A DNA stretch of 64,000 bases from Fratercula arctica (GCA_947846985.1 CANTUZ010000007.1:35096355-35160354); one strand, 5' to 3'. Shown: positions 50,265 through 62,500, counted from the stretch's first letter. The notes: generated by a model from the letters alone, not told the origin. Translations and numbers: made by a program.

Positions 50265-50775
50265 ACTGGTGAAACTACAACTGGAGCACTGTGTCTAGTT
50301 CTAGGGTCCCCAGTTGAGAGAGACATGAACATACTGGATGGGTCCAGCAAAAGTCCAGGAAGGTGACTGAGGCAGTGGAGCATCTGACATACTGGAAGAG
50401 GCTGAGAGCTGGGACTGGTTAACCTGGAGTAGGAAAGGCTCGGGGGGATCTTACTGATCTAGATCAATATCTAATGGGACATAGCAAATTATGGAAGCAG
50501 GCTCTTCACAGTGGTGCTCAAGTGACAGGACAAGAGTCAGCTGGCACAAATTGAAATACAGGAAATTCTATTTGAACAAAAGAAAAAACTTTTTTTTTAC
50601 TGTGGTGGGCGTTGGACACTGGCACAGGTCGCCAAGAGAGGTTGTTGAGTCACCATCCTTGGTGATATTCAAAACCTGATGAGATAGAGTCCCGGACAAA
50701 CTGCTTTAGCTGACTAGATGGAGTAGATGACCTTCAGAGGTCCCTGCAGATCACAACTGCTTTGTGATTCTTGGA
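50265..50775 (+). mobile_element. CR1 LINE 3' end, worn
   Basis: The sequence starts at the LEHCV block (gaaactacaactggagcact then gtgtctagttctagggtccc), continues through the ORF2 C-terminal region (ttggacactggcacaggtcg, gccaagagaggttgttgagt) and ends in gatgaccttcagaggtccct and tttgtgattctt. About 510 bp is co-linear with the CR1 3' end, with many substitutions and indels. It is older than the copies at 21.1 and 41.9 kb. The reading frame is destroyed, although a 62-codon chance frame spans 50491-50679. Confidence 0.85.
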
Positions 50776-51684
50776 TAATATGGCCCCTTGGACAGAAGTT
50801 AAATTTATATAGATTCAGACCCTAAGTAAATTTTTAAGTGAAGGCAATTAATTGTTAAATATTTGCCAAGAATCTGGATAAATTCTACAGCTGTGAAGAT
50901 TTTACACCAAGAACTAAATGTTTTGCCAAAAAGTGAACTTTAGTTCAAGCATAGAAATTGAACTTCTTAATGCAAGTCAAAACCTTTTGAGGCTTCTCAG
51001 CTGGGTAGGACTGAACATTGTCGCCTTAAGATTAAGAATGAAATAACTTTTTAGAAATAATTATATTCCTGCTGCACTATTTGAAATTTAATTTTAAAAT
51101 TATATAAATATTTTTATCTGCAATTATATAGGCAGTCCCTGAAAAGATGACACTGAAGAACATTAAGCTGGTTAATTAAACTTTAATCTATGTCTTAGCA
51201 CATTTACACGTAGTGAAATCTTTCTTAGGTAATGGTCTTAAAGCTAGCAGTAGAGACGAGAGTAAAACCTGCAGAAAATGCTGTGTCATGAGCTCCTAGA
51301 GTGAGGCCAGTGTTTTATTTAAAATCATCAAAGCAAGGATTTTTTTACTGGGAGGCTCTAACTCCTAAGAACACCTCTAGCAAGTTCTTTGAAAGTCATC
51401 TTTCTCTGCAGATGTGTCTCCTTACCAAGAACAAACTTTTAGATTGTGGTTGTCTTTTTATTTAGTAAATACTAAGCAATGCTTGACAAATATAATTGTT
51501 GAGTTGATGAATACTTCACAAATACATGAAAGGGGGTTGGGATTTGTATTTTAATTGCATTTTAATTTTTATTTCTAATTGCTTTTTCTAAAATAAAACA
51601 GACAATTTAGAAAATACATGGTTCCCTGGGGTTTTTCTGGGGATTTTTTTGTTTGTTTTTAGGATTGTGGTTTTTTTGCTTAGT
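50776..51684. other. Noncoding spacer
   Basis: A+T-rich with no gene or named repeat. A G/T-rich tract near 51630-51680 lies just downstream (in - strand terms) of the pseudogene described next. Confidence 0.6.
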
Positions 51685-51695
51685 TTTATTTTATT
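51685..51695 (-). promoter_or_regulatory. Polyadenylation signal candidates
   Basis: On the - strand the sequence reads aataaaataaaa, two overlapping AATAAA hexamers about 75 bases after the stop codon of the coding relic ending at 51766. A short A7 follows in gcaaaaaaacc. The position suits the 3' end of a transcript, or of a processed copy, from that relic. AATAAA is common by chance in such sequence. Confidence 0.35.
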
Positions 51696-51765
51696 TTGTG
51701 TTTTAACTGAGAACAAAGCAGTTGCTTCTCTGACCTTATCCCAGTGAAACTGTGTTCAAAGTATT

Positions 51766-52267
51766 TTAAGACTGCAGGGACTTAATTCTCTCTAGAAGAT
51801 AATTAATGTACTCCTCTTTGGCAAAATCTGCTTTACTTTTTAATTCTCTTTCTCCTCATTCAGCTGCATATCTGCCAGTTTTCTGTCATCCAAACACACA
51901 GAACTTGATGCAGTTGACAATCTCTTCCAGTTTCCTTACCAGACAATTGTTTTCCTGAATCAAGGTGAATTTCTTAGATCTGGAGCTTGAGTGCACTTTT
52001 AGATGACCATTTCCCCAGTGATCATCAAATTCATGCAATTCATGTGTTTCCTGCTTTAGTTTCTACAGCGTCTCTATTAAGCTGTGTTTTCTGTCTTTCC
52101 CCATGATTCTTTTTAGCAATTCAGCTTGTTGCCTTCTGTCGTTCTCCCAGAGAGTTTTCAGGACAGTGGCCAGCTGGCAAACTGCCTTCTCTAAGCTCTT
52201 ATCATGTCATATTGCAGCATCTTTCTTGTTCACAATGGGTAGTTCAGGTCCAGACAAAGATAGAGGA
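51766..52267 (-). pseudogene. Decayed coiled-coil protein gene, C-terminal coding block
   Basis: I do not recognise the protein. One - strand frame carries about 165 codons of clearly protein-like, charged, heptad-rich text: GPELPIVNKKDAAI, SLEKAVCQLATVLKTLWEND, RRQQAELLKRI, KLKQETHELHE, LIQENNCLVRKLEEIV, and finally ELKSKADFAKEEYINYLLER then IKSLQS and a TAA at 51766-51768. The frame is broken by a TGA after DAAI (CGA to TGA, a typical CpG decay), a TAG before KLKQE (CAG to TAG), and a shifted segment in which DDRKLADMQLNEEKE reads in a different frame. The block starts directly after a good 3' splice site (ttcttttag, complement of 52268-52276), which suggests the last exon of a multi-exon gene that has died. 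A retrocopy with a chance AG is the alternative. The leucine-rich heptads point to a cytoskeletal, centrosomal or scaffold type of protein, but no function is claimed. Confidence 0.55.
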
Positions 52268-52481
52268 CTAAAAGAAATTGCAATAGAATCAATAGTAGTG
52301 CTTCAGAATTTACACAAGTAGTAAGGGGAGAAAAGCAGCAATATAACACCTTCTGTATGACTCTAGTATACATACTTATGAAAACATCTTGTCATCAAGA
52401 AGTAACCTCCACCATCTTATAAAGAGGAAAAAGTTGGTGACTGAAGATAATTTAAAGACAAAGAGATCCTCAGAAAGTTAC

Positions 52482-52512
52482 CTGAATGTGTTTGTGTCTT
52501 CATCTTTGTAAA
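52482..52512 (-). pseudogene. Possible small exon upstream of the coiled-coil relic
   Basis: On the - strand a branch-like ttactaac and a pyrimidine stretch ending ctcctctttgaag precede 31 bases (VYKDEDTNTF in one frame), followed by a gtaact 5' splice site. It lies about 215 bp upstream of the coiled-coil block. Such a short interval can arise by chance. Confidence 0.22.
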
Positions 52513-52576
52513 CTTCAAAGAGGAGAGTAATGTTAGTAATCCATTATGTGGTTGGAATGAAATATTTTACCTTTTA

Positions 52577-52910
52577 AAATTTAATCTCAGAGATGCTCAT
52601 TGCTGCCTTTCTCCACACTGATGTTTGTCTATGTGTGTGTTGAGCATGATTAAAGAAAGCACCAGCAACCTGGTAGGGATATGGAAACCTTTGAGTGGGA
52701 TCAGATGGACTCTGGCTTTTCATAAGTACTGGCTTCTTGCTTTGCAATGTGGAAGTCACTGTCATCAAGGCACTGTCAGTCCTCCCGTATTGTAAGTGAA
52801 AAAGTATTCTAAATCCATGAATGCAGTACTCCCTAGCAGGAAACTCCTTTTTCCACCCGCTAGTTAACCTGTAGTTACATATGTACGATTTAACTATTAC
52901 ATCATCGATG
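52577..52910 (-). pseudogene. Possible further upstream exon region of the same relic
   Basis: An open frame of about 110 codons on the - strand, ending in a TAA at 52577-52579, contains the protein-like text SALMTVTSTLQSKKPVLMKS followed by QSPSDPTQRFPYPYQ. A weak 5' splice site (cag|gttgct) lies after PYQ near 52654. Exon edges are unclear, and the part above 52790 may be chance. The same strand and its position 0.3-0.6 kb upstream of the coiled-coil block suggest they belonged together. Confidence 0.25.
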
Positions 52911-54426
52911 CTTTAAAACTTGAGTTGTTAATCCATATTTTTGACCTATTGCTAGTTTCTTTTCAAATTTGTCTAAACATTAACTTCAAGCATATAGCTA
53001 GCCATCCAATCGAGTATTCTGACTGTATTGTTAACTATGTGCTAATTCATGCATAAAAAAAAGGAAAGGTAATTTACTACTCCATAGCCCTCAGCTGCCC
53101 TGGAATTAGTAGAGCCTGTATTGGCTTGTGACTACTGAAACCAATATTGTCTTGTTTTCCTGACCCCCTTACACATAAAAAAGATTGACATGGCAGAGTA
53201 ATAGAAAGTGTATTGCATTAGGGTTTAGTATTAAAGATGAACAACACAAATGAAACTGAAAGCATATGGCATTCCTTGCCTTCTATGCCAGCTGATGAGC
53301 AATACATTTTGTGTTATGATCCACTTTGGAGGCTTTAAACCATTAAAATCTTGCTGCTTTGTTTTGCATGCTTGAAAGTTGCCAGTTAAACCAACTGGAG
53401 TAGCCTAATTTAGCGGATTGTGTGACTGATGTGTCAGAGCTCTGGCTTTGAATTTTTGTAGGCTGGAATTGAAAAATTGGACAAAATGAGTTGAATACAG
53501 CAGATTGCATACCATAACAGTGCCTTAAAGATGGAACACTAAAGATGGAACTGAAACATTATTTATGAAAAACATAGAAAGGAAATAAAGAAAATCAATG
53601 AATAATTCTGATATTCAGGTAATACATACAAGAGCTCACAAAAAAAATAGCATTTTGTTATGGTTACCTAATGGAACTATTCAATATATCATAGAATTTG
53701 TTATGGAAAATTCATTTAAAATGTTAACTTTCATATATATCAAACAAGATAACTTCAGATAGCTCTACCCCTCCACCCAGTGACTCTACTTCAAGATCTG
53801 TGCTAAATTAAGTATAATGGTTATCCTCAGTTGAAACAAAGGATTTGAAATATTCGCAAGGATTGCACTTGAATGGGTGTATTTGCTTGATACAATGATG
53901 TTAAGTGGGTAAAATAACTCAACTGGAACAACAGCAAAAAGAAATGTCACTCTAAGGTCTTGCTCAGAAAATAATTATATGCTCTTTCTTGAAACTTTCC
54001 TATTTCACCCCTATCTAGATAGTGTGATCCATTATTTTTGTGGCTACCATTTTATCTGGTGTAGTGATGATATGAAAAGACTGACCTAGAGATTCCCAGA
54101 ATGAAAAGAACATTTTCTATGGTTTGAATGTGTTTGGAGAGAAGGATCTATAGCATGCATTCACTATTGGTTTGTAATACATCAGTTTAAAACACGATCA
54201 CCTAGAAACTCCTCTTACATATTCAGGTATTGATTTTACTTTTTAATGAAGTATTTGTTAATCACAGATTCTTAAAGGTCAAAGAAATGTTAGCTGAAAC
54301 CACACCTTTCTTTTGATTGAATTTCTTGAAAATATTTGATCACTTTGGTTATAAAATAAAATCAACATTCTCTGGGGCATTATTTATCTATTTCCATTTA
54401 TGTCTGCATCAGCCTTTTTCTTCTAG
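52911..54426. other. Noncoding stretch, no gene seen
   Basis: No supported exon. A duplicated aaagatggaac occurs near 53527 and 53541. The flank at 54400-54426 is the pyrimidine-rich acceptor-like sequence of the next entry. Confidence 0.55.
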
Positions 54427-54565
54427 AGATACAGATCTATTTAGACAGGTCTGGCAGAGTGTGAGACAGTTGTTTCATGTTTATTTGAGACTTGAAAGAG
54501 GAGGAAAGGCAATACCTCTTTGGATATTTTCTTTCAACTTTCCTGTGATTAAATGTGTTATGTCG
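54427..54565 (+). other. Candidate coding-type exon (139 nt), weak
   Basis: The acceptor-like cctttttcttctag (ending 54426) and the strong donor gtgagt (54566-54571) bound 139 bases. One frame is open throughout: RDTDLFRQVWQSVRQLFHVY, then LRLERGGK and further. The text matches no family I know. An open frame of 46 codons in one of three frames is not rare, so the argument rests on the splice sites. Confidence 0.2.
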
Positions 54566-56467
54566 GTGAGTGATAGCCTGCTTGAAGGCTCAGCTCTTTG
54601 CTGTTGTGAAATTACTATGGTACTATCTAGATGTAGGAGCGTGGCCTTCACAAAGCAGAATGACTCATAGGCAAAGTTTTATAGTAGTGGCAGAGCAAGT
54701 TCTGGAAAGGCTGGAGGGATGTAAAAGAAACAGCAAGACTTCTGGAAGCCATGATAGGTGTGGCTGTATGGTGCCCTGGCTGAAAGAGCCTTTCTCTGCG
54801 TCTCCTTGTCTTCCTAACGTCTGCACATCAATCCAGCTAATCTGCTGTCATTAGGGATATGGTACTTCTTTTGGGGACTCTTCATGCCACATTGGAGGCA
54901 AAACATGGTGCTGGTTTAAGACTGAGCCTTTACTAGTTCGTCACAGTGCAAGTTGCCATGCTTTGTTACAAGTGTGGCATTTTTTGCTTCATATGACCTT
55001 TTTTGAGGCTCTCTTTATGCATCTAGGCTGTACTGTAGTAACTTCACAAGAGCAGAGATTCAGAGCCTTCAGTTGTGTTATTCTTCTTTTTCAAGCAAAT
55101 TAGACCAAAATGTTTAAGTATGCTGATATTTATTGCACTTATGACAATGCCAAAACTGATTCAGTGTCTCTTATTTCTGCTCAGTCACTTAAATAATTAG
55201 ATTATGTTTTTCTGCTTCTAAGTTCACTAAGGTAGAAATTCACTAGTAGAAAGAGAGAGGTGTGTTTGGGTTTTTTTTTTTACTGAATCTCTGTCCTGCT
55301 CTTCCTTCTACATTATCCCCAAAATAATATAGGAAGTGGCAGCATATTGCTCATTCACACAAGTGTTGTTGCTTCTCAGAAGTTGCTAAGTGCCAAGATT
55401 TTTGGATGGCCAGTCTTGTGAACATAGAGAATCTTCTTGAATTGGTTGAAAGCGTCATCTCTGGAATATTGTATCTGAGTCAGCAGACGAACTGTTGTTC
55501 ACTAATACAAACTTTTTTGTTTCACTCAGTATCTTTCTGAATAAATCTTACGTAGAGTTGAGCAGCAGAATAATCAGTACATTAATGTTCATTTTGCATG
55601 TCTATCTAAATTCAATCTCTTAATAAAACTCAGTTATTGATTGTTACATTTCTAATTTGCCTCAAGGCTCTTCTACACAATTATGGGAAAGAAACAAAAC
55701 GTAAAAGAATTTTCCTGTGGAGAATTATTCAAAAAATGAAAATAGAACATAAAGCTGAGTTAAATTTTTGTTATCCAGCATTAAATCTAATAGAGAGCTT
55801 TAGCAAGTAGAAAGTTTTATGAAAGCTAAACTGTTTAGACAGCTACACTGAAAGTATAAAAATGTAAAACTGTGTACTAAAAGTAATAGATAGTAAAAGT
55901 TAACGTATATTTGGCTTATGAGTCTGCCAAGTTCAGGATATCTAGGCACACTTAAAAGTTAGAGTTGAAAATTCTAACTGAAGGGCTTTGACTTTCATTC
56001 CAAACAACCACAAACTTGGAAAAGGGTTAGGTTTGGATTTGAGTCTAGTTTCTACTGCTTAAGTCTCTCTCAGGATTTCAGTTAAGAACCACCTTAATGT
56101 TTTGGTTATGGTACTTCATAAGTAAGAGTAGTTATCTAATGGAGATTTTGTTAATCACAAGGCATTTTTTCCTGGAGATCTAAAAATATCCAAAGCAGTA
56201 CTCTGTCAGAAATAGGTACTGAAAGACGTGCCAATTTAGTTGTGCAGGGAGTTGCTTCTAGAGGAGGTTTAAAAAAAGAAAAGAAAAGAGACAGGAGTTA
56301 CACCAATGGTTACACCAATGAGTTTACACCAGTCTGGTCAAACAGGTACTTAGCTTCCTGCATTGTGAAACCATTTGTGGAGCTGAACATTTGACTCATC
56401 CAAGAGGCTATGTATTTGCTTGCCTGGTTTTTGTATAACATAAAAAACCAGAGAGGTCCCCAGGATA
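54566..56467. other. Noncoding stretch, no gene seen
   Basis: Contains a T11 tract near 55269 and the three-copy 12-bp repeat at 56297-56333. The - strand around 55290-55490 has a stretch of broken protein-like text that I judged too weak to annotate. Confidence 0.55.
56297..56333. repeat. Three-copy tandem repeat of about 12 bp
   Basis: gttacaccaatg, then ggttacaccaatg, then agtttacaccagt: a short, slightly degenerate tandem array. Confidence 0.85.
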
Positions 56468-56520
56468 TTTAATTAGCTCAGTGATTAGAGTATTCAGCTG
56501 GGACTGGTGAGAAGTTTTTT
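56468..56520 (+). mobile_element. tRNA-derived SINE head relic
   Basis: ttaattagctcagtgattag then agtattcagctgggactggt reproduces the 5' part of a tRNA-type SINE. It has a good polymerase III A box (tagctcagtgatt) followed by the 'agcactcagctgggact' stretch. The B box position downstream is degraded and the tRNA cloverleaf cannot be completed, so it is not a functional tRNA gene. It may be the head of the same MIR-like group as the other relics. Confidence 0.5.
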
Positions 56521-59500
56521 AAAAGAAATGAACCTTCCACTGAACAGAAAAAATCAAATCTGTAATCTAGAGTTACTAAAATGTGAGTTCAGATTACTTA
56601 TCCAAAATAATAGAGCAGCTCACGAGGAAGTCTGAGAAACTCTCCTCCAGAATACCCAAGCTGCTAACTTTAGGCATGGGGAGTGAGAGTGAAGTTTCAA
56701 TTCCATACTACAGATAGTAAGACATTCATTTATTCTTACATAAATAATTTTGACAAGGGCTTCTTCAAGCTTGATTTAAATTATTAGACCTCAGTGTCAA
56801 AGCATTCCATCACCTACTTTTAACATCGTAATCTTGGGCTATTTAGGGATTCACCTTAGAGTAAGGCTCTGAGCTTTAGACTATAGCACTGCAAGCTATT
56901 GCAACACTACACGAGCATGTGAAATGGGCGACTCAACTCTTTCATTGTATAAGAGAAATGCAGCTGTACCTGGGAAAGGTTCATCTCCTCAAGAGAGTCA
57001 AATTAACAAAAGACTAACAGATGTCAAGATCTGACCATATGTTTGTGGTCTGACAGATACCTAGTACAAAAAGATATTATACAATGATGACATCATGCAA
57101 CGTAGGAGTAGTTCAAATAGCTTCTTAAGTTATATGGCTTAATGCACAAAACTAAACAGATGCTGCTGATAATAAATTCCTCTCAAGTATATTTTTCAGT
57201 TAGTAAAGTTACTAACCAATTATGAAGCATATAACAAATATAAAAAAGTTATTTGCTGATAGTAGAATTTATTTTATAGTGAAGAAGGAATCAGACCAAT
57301 GAATATGAAACACCATGATGCTGTGTTTACTTGTCTGGATCAAAAATTTAAGTGGCTTTTCTGGTTCAGTTGGTTTCCTACCTCTCACCAGTGGAGTGGA
57401 GCACCAGTTGCGTATTAGTGTACTTGGTGTGTCAGCAATGGCTGGGGAAGAGGAGGATGCTGGGAAGATAAATCAGTACCTTTTAAATGAGAATAGTATC
57501 AATTTCTGGGCAATGTGGTCCTAACCAGAACAATTTAGTATCCTCTAGAATCTTAGGCAGGGAACTTAGACTTCAGTCTCCACTGTTGTCACCAATTAGC
57601 AAGCAACAATAAAGGGACTATATGATGCTGTGGGACTCATTCTGGTGGTGATGAAGTACTAGTCTTAAATTTTTAAGCCCATTTTCACTTCTGAGAAGAG
57701 GTTACCATGGCTAAAGCATCGTTACAGATTTTAGTATGCTTCTGTCTAACATGACTTTATACTGTGTATTCCGTAACGATAAGCATGGTGAGAATATAAT
57801 GCAACAAGTCAATACAGCAAAGGATTTTCCTCCAGAAATAACTAAATTAGAAAACCTTGTGGCAAAATAGCGACTATATTTCCTGTTGCAGTGAGATACC
57901 TCATTATTTATTTGACCTTTCAAAATTCTAGTTATTTAAAATTTAATGTAAATTTTAAGAGATGTACTCATATGAAAAATATAATGAGATCTAGCAATAA
58001 CTCTAAAACTCGAGGGAACTTTTTAAGTATAGAACGTACCTCTTAAACCCTGATGACCTTTAAAACTTGAAGAAACATCTTAAGTGAGCACACTAAAATT
58101 ATTGCCGTGAGGTATTGGAGGGGGTAATAACTGAAATGTATTTGATATTAATTTGTGCATCAAAATTTGGGAAAAAAATAACATTATCAGAATGTTCCGT
58201 GCATGAAACCTTTGAGGTTTTTTTGTGTTTTGTGTTTCCTAGTGCAATGGATTACTCAGGAAATCATTGAATCTCATTTGCTGCAGGACTCCTTTTGGGA
58301 TATAGGAACAGAATTTTCATTCTGTGCCCTCTGTGTTGCGCACACATGCTTTTAACTATACCCTGCTTTCCATATGAAAATGACAATTATGACTTCTATA
58401 GAAAGTAACAGAAGAGGCTTTTGGGCTGTCAGAGCAACATTGTTGTTCAATCAGATATTCCTTATCTCCTCCAATGAAAAGTTAGTTTTCTGTCTCCCTA
58501 GTGAAGTTGTATTTAAGGCTGAATGCTATTTTAAACTGTGAAAAAGGTAAACATTCAAATTGTAGTCCTTTGGGCAATTCCACTCATGCCATGTGAGTAA
58601 CCTAGTTTCTAAATTAGGTCAGAATGAAATCCTACTGCAAGCCTTAGTCTTCTGTTATAATTTACTGCTTTAAATATGAATGTTTTGTGTGTATTGGCTA
58701 TTCTTCGTCCATTGGAAGGACTTGTATGATTTTTTCTGTATGAGATAAAAAGATGTTTTCCTGTTCCGGGAAAAAGATTTTCATAATTTCCTCTTGAAAT
58801 TAGAGTATGGACAAATTTAGGCAGTTACAGCATGTGTTGCACATTGCCTTTTGGGTCTGGGAAGTAACTTTATGATCTATGGTAGATTTTAAAACTTGCT
58901 TTCAGTTGTCCACTGGCTGGCTAGTCAGCAAGATGGGAAAGTCTGGGTATACCTTGGCTGTATCCAGTTCAGTGTAGTTTCAAGTAATTATTAAATTTAC
59001 CCCATAAAAATGTATGATATAGTTGAGCTGCCTCCCTTTTTCTCTTAACCAAGCCACATTTATCCTTCTGAAAAGGTGTATACTCTGTACTAAGTATGAT
59101 CCAAAACTGGATATGGAATTCCCATAGTATGTTGTTCCCCCCCTCCTCTGTAATGAACATAGCTTAAACCTCCTGTTGGAAGAGTTATGACCTTCAGGCT
59201 TTGTTGGCTTAGATCTCCTTCTTTTCTTCATAGTGTGCAACTCATGTCTCATCTCTAATAGTTTTGCAAATTATTACTAGTATTAAAAATCTGGAACATC
59301 TGTTGTTGCTTCTTTCCTTTTACGGTGTAAGTCCTGTGTAAATATAAAATGAGAGATAATATTTGAGCCCTAAACATCACAACCAAAGCAGATGATGGGG
59401 AAGGCACTTGTTCCAGATTACTTACCTGTTCAGCATCAGTTTCCCAGGTTGTTCTCTATTTCATTAGACTAAGAATGGTCCCAATGCTCTTCATGTTGGG

Positions 59501-62500
59501 ACTGACCTGAAGAAGCTGGGGGTAGAGAAATGTAAGCCAGGATGTGCTGCTCTGATATACCCACAGCAGTCAGATGGCCTTTAGGAGAGTGACCCTATAA
59601 GCTTTACAGTTGAAGTTGTGGCTTTTTGCAGGTCAGAACAGAGGCAGCTCTCGCAGGGACTGTTCTTACCATCACATGTCCTCTGCTAACTGGCATCACC
59701 AGGAAGGCATTACCAGTGTGCCTCTGCTTTACGGGCTGCATGGGCTCTGCCTGCAGCCCTGCACCTGAGCAAACTCCAGGACTGGAGATTATGTGATAGT
59801 GTAGAAAGGACCTCCAAAACCCCTGGAAATTTTAGAGCAACATAATTGTGCTAACAGATGCAAAGAAACTGTGCTGTAGAGTCTTATTGATTCATTTAGC
59901 TGCAGGTATCCACTCTTAGAAGTACTCCTTAATAGTTAGCTAAAAGTGAGCAGTTGATCTAGTAAACTTTCAACTAAATAAGACTAGTTTATTAGCCATA
60001 ACTGGTCTATGAGTGTTTGATCATAAGGAAGCAGAAGAATATACTCCCTCCAGTGGGCGGCTTTAACATTTTAGCTTACAATGCTAGGGCACTAATGATT
60101 TTAAGGAGACCACTGTGTTCTCTGGGAAGCCTGATCAAAACGTTTGTACAACAGTTTCTATTTCAGAGGATGTAGCTAATTTAGGTTTTTTGTTTTGGTT
60201 TGGTTTGTTTTTTTTTCGTTATGGGAATAAATCACCATGGAAATCATGGTATACTTTCATTCTGCTTCTGTATCCTTTCATCCAATTGTCTCTGTCCCTA
60301 TTTGTTGTATATTCAAAAGGAAATGTCTTCATTATTCCTATATTCTACCCAAGTTTCCTCTTACAGAAGATACAGACTTCTGGTTGTGGAGTTTCTCTAC
60401 TACTTTCATCAGAAAAAATACTGTAATTAGAGGTGCATTAGCCCTTGTACTGTGTATTTTCCATCAGTAAAATTTCACTGAACAGTGGATTATTAATACC
60501 TATTCACTCCCTGACAAGAAAGGGTGACTTGATATTGGTTATACTGCATGGCTCACAAAGCCTAATATTTACGTCTAGATATCCACCAAAGAGTCCGTTA
60601 ACTGAGAAATTTCTTTTTACTTTCTTCGTGAGCCTGCAAAGAGATATATTTATATAATGAGGATCCTGTTACAATTTAGTGTTTTATAATTTCTGCTGTT
60701 TAAAGGGTATGGGGTTTTTTCTGTTTTAGTGTTACGCTTTTAGATGATCTTGTTTCATTATGCATGCCCATTTCTTCACAAGATGGAATGGCTGAAAACT
60801 GGAGTTCAGGAAATTTTTAATGGGATTTTCAGCTGAATCTGCTCTCCTGTCTGGCTCATCTGCTGGTCTCGTGATTGCTAGTGGTGGCTGAAAGAGAGGG
60901 AAGAGGAACCTACAGTGCAGGTAGGCAGGAGGGAAGAAAAGCTTCAACTCATCTTAGCGGTCCAGTGGTGAACCACTTCAGGAAGCTTACTGAGCAAAAA
61001 GCACATAACCAAGAGAGGATGAGGAGTGGAGAGGAAGGGAGGACTGAGAGAGACCAAAACTTATATAATTTACATAATTGTGGAACTGCACACTTAATCT
61101 CACCCTGGGACTGGACTGGTCAAAATATGAGAAAAGGGAAAAGGCTGTGTCAGCTTATTTTAGTCTAAATCCACAAGTGCTTTCAGTCACAAATTTTAGC
61201 TCTGTAAGTTTTCCAAAGGGCAGGGTTGGAATACCTCTGTTGACTAAACTTAGGAGAAAAGAACGTGGTTTTTGTAGTATGAACTTTTAGTCTTTTGCAG
61301 TGCAAAATGCATTTGTGGGGAAACCTTTCTAACAGGTTAGAAAGCAAGTAAGTTAACAATAGTGAAAAATAAGTTTCTGGAAGATTTTAGAATTAAAGGA
61401 CTGTATTATGTGCATGATGGACTTTTGTTACTGTGCTGAATTTATTAAAGACCATACCATGTATTCACTGTTTCACTGTGAACAAGGTCATATTGAAAAC
61501 TTCCATCTCTCCAAATATCTGGAAGTTGGGATATCTCTCTTTCATGCCTTTTCACAGTCCTTTGTTAGCTCAGGTTTCAGATATTTGTAAACCTGGTAAC
61601 TGCTTCAGGGCTTATTCTGCAGCAGGATTGAGGTGTAGTGCAGTTACTTGAACATAAGAGTGTGTATGTTGATGGGTGGATGTGTGGGGAGGACGTAGAA
61701 AGGTAAACACAATTTTTCTCCAATTTGTGTTCCGCCTCTGACCTGGATCTGGATTTTTGTTTCTTCTACAAAAGAGTCTTAAGTTATTTAAGTGAAAGTT
61801 TAAGACAAAGATGACTGTGTATAGAAGCAAAAGATGTTAATTAGAAGAGGGGGAAAAAAAATCTGTTCCAGGTAGTGTGAAATAAGTGGAAAGATAGGTT
61901 TGTTTACAAAACATTCTTCTGACAAATTTAAATCTAATAACTGTAAAATCAATCATTAGATGCAATAAAAGTTCTCGGAATGGTTTCAAAATGAATGATG
62001 AATGAAATCAGAATTCAAAAATAAATAATAATATTTTGTCAGGAAATATTAAAAAGTGTTTTATATATAAAGATTAGTTTTACCTTAATTACATCAAAAT
62101 ATAAGTTGTTCAAAGTAGTGTGCATTTGAGTGGAAAATAATTGCATTTTAAATTTCATTGAAGAGACCTGGCAGACAAAACGGTAATTAAAAGCAGTTAT
62201 CATATAAACAAAAAGCATCAAAGCCTATACATTATGGATTATTTATTCCTCGAGTTGAAAGCAAGCTAGGCAGAGTAATAATTGAGATTTATCCTAGATA
62301 GCTGAAACGGGCTTGAAAATTAAAAATGTATGTACTACAACTTCAATATAAAACTCAGATAGAAATTGCGATGTCACTGTCAAGGTGAATTCCTCAAGGC
62401 ACGATACAGACCAAGCAGTGATATTGTTTTGCTATGGCTTTAATAATTGTTTTACAACAAATTAAATAATTATACTCTAGTAGTGTCTGTATAATGCAGT

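Noticed and set aside
55290..55490. Broken protein-like text on the - strand (NNSSSADSDTIFQR and QPIQEDSLCSQDW)
   Set aside because: Could be a further exon of the dead coiled-coil gene, but stops are frequent, edges are undefined and the text has no heptads; too close to chance.
56468..56520. tRNA gene
   Set aside because: Only the A box region matches. The B box and acceptor stem cannot be found, so it is a SINE head relic.
59620..59800. G+C-richer patch as exon or CpG island
   Set aside because: Few CpG, no splice-bounded open frame and no repeat match.
60115..60470. Three overlapping + strand frames
   Set aside because: All three frames are open over the same bases, which shows local lack of stops, not coding.
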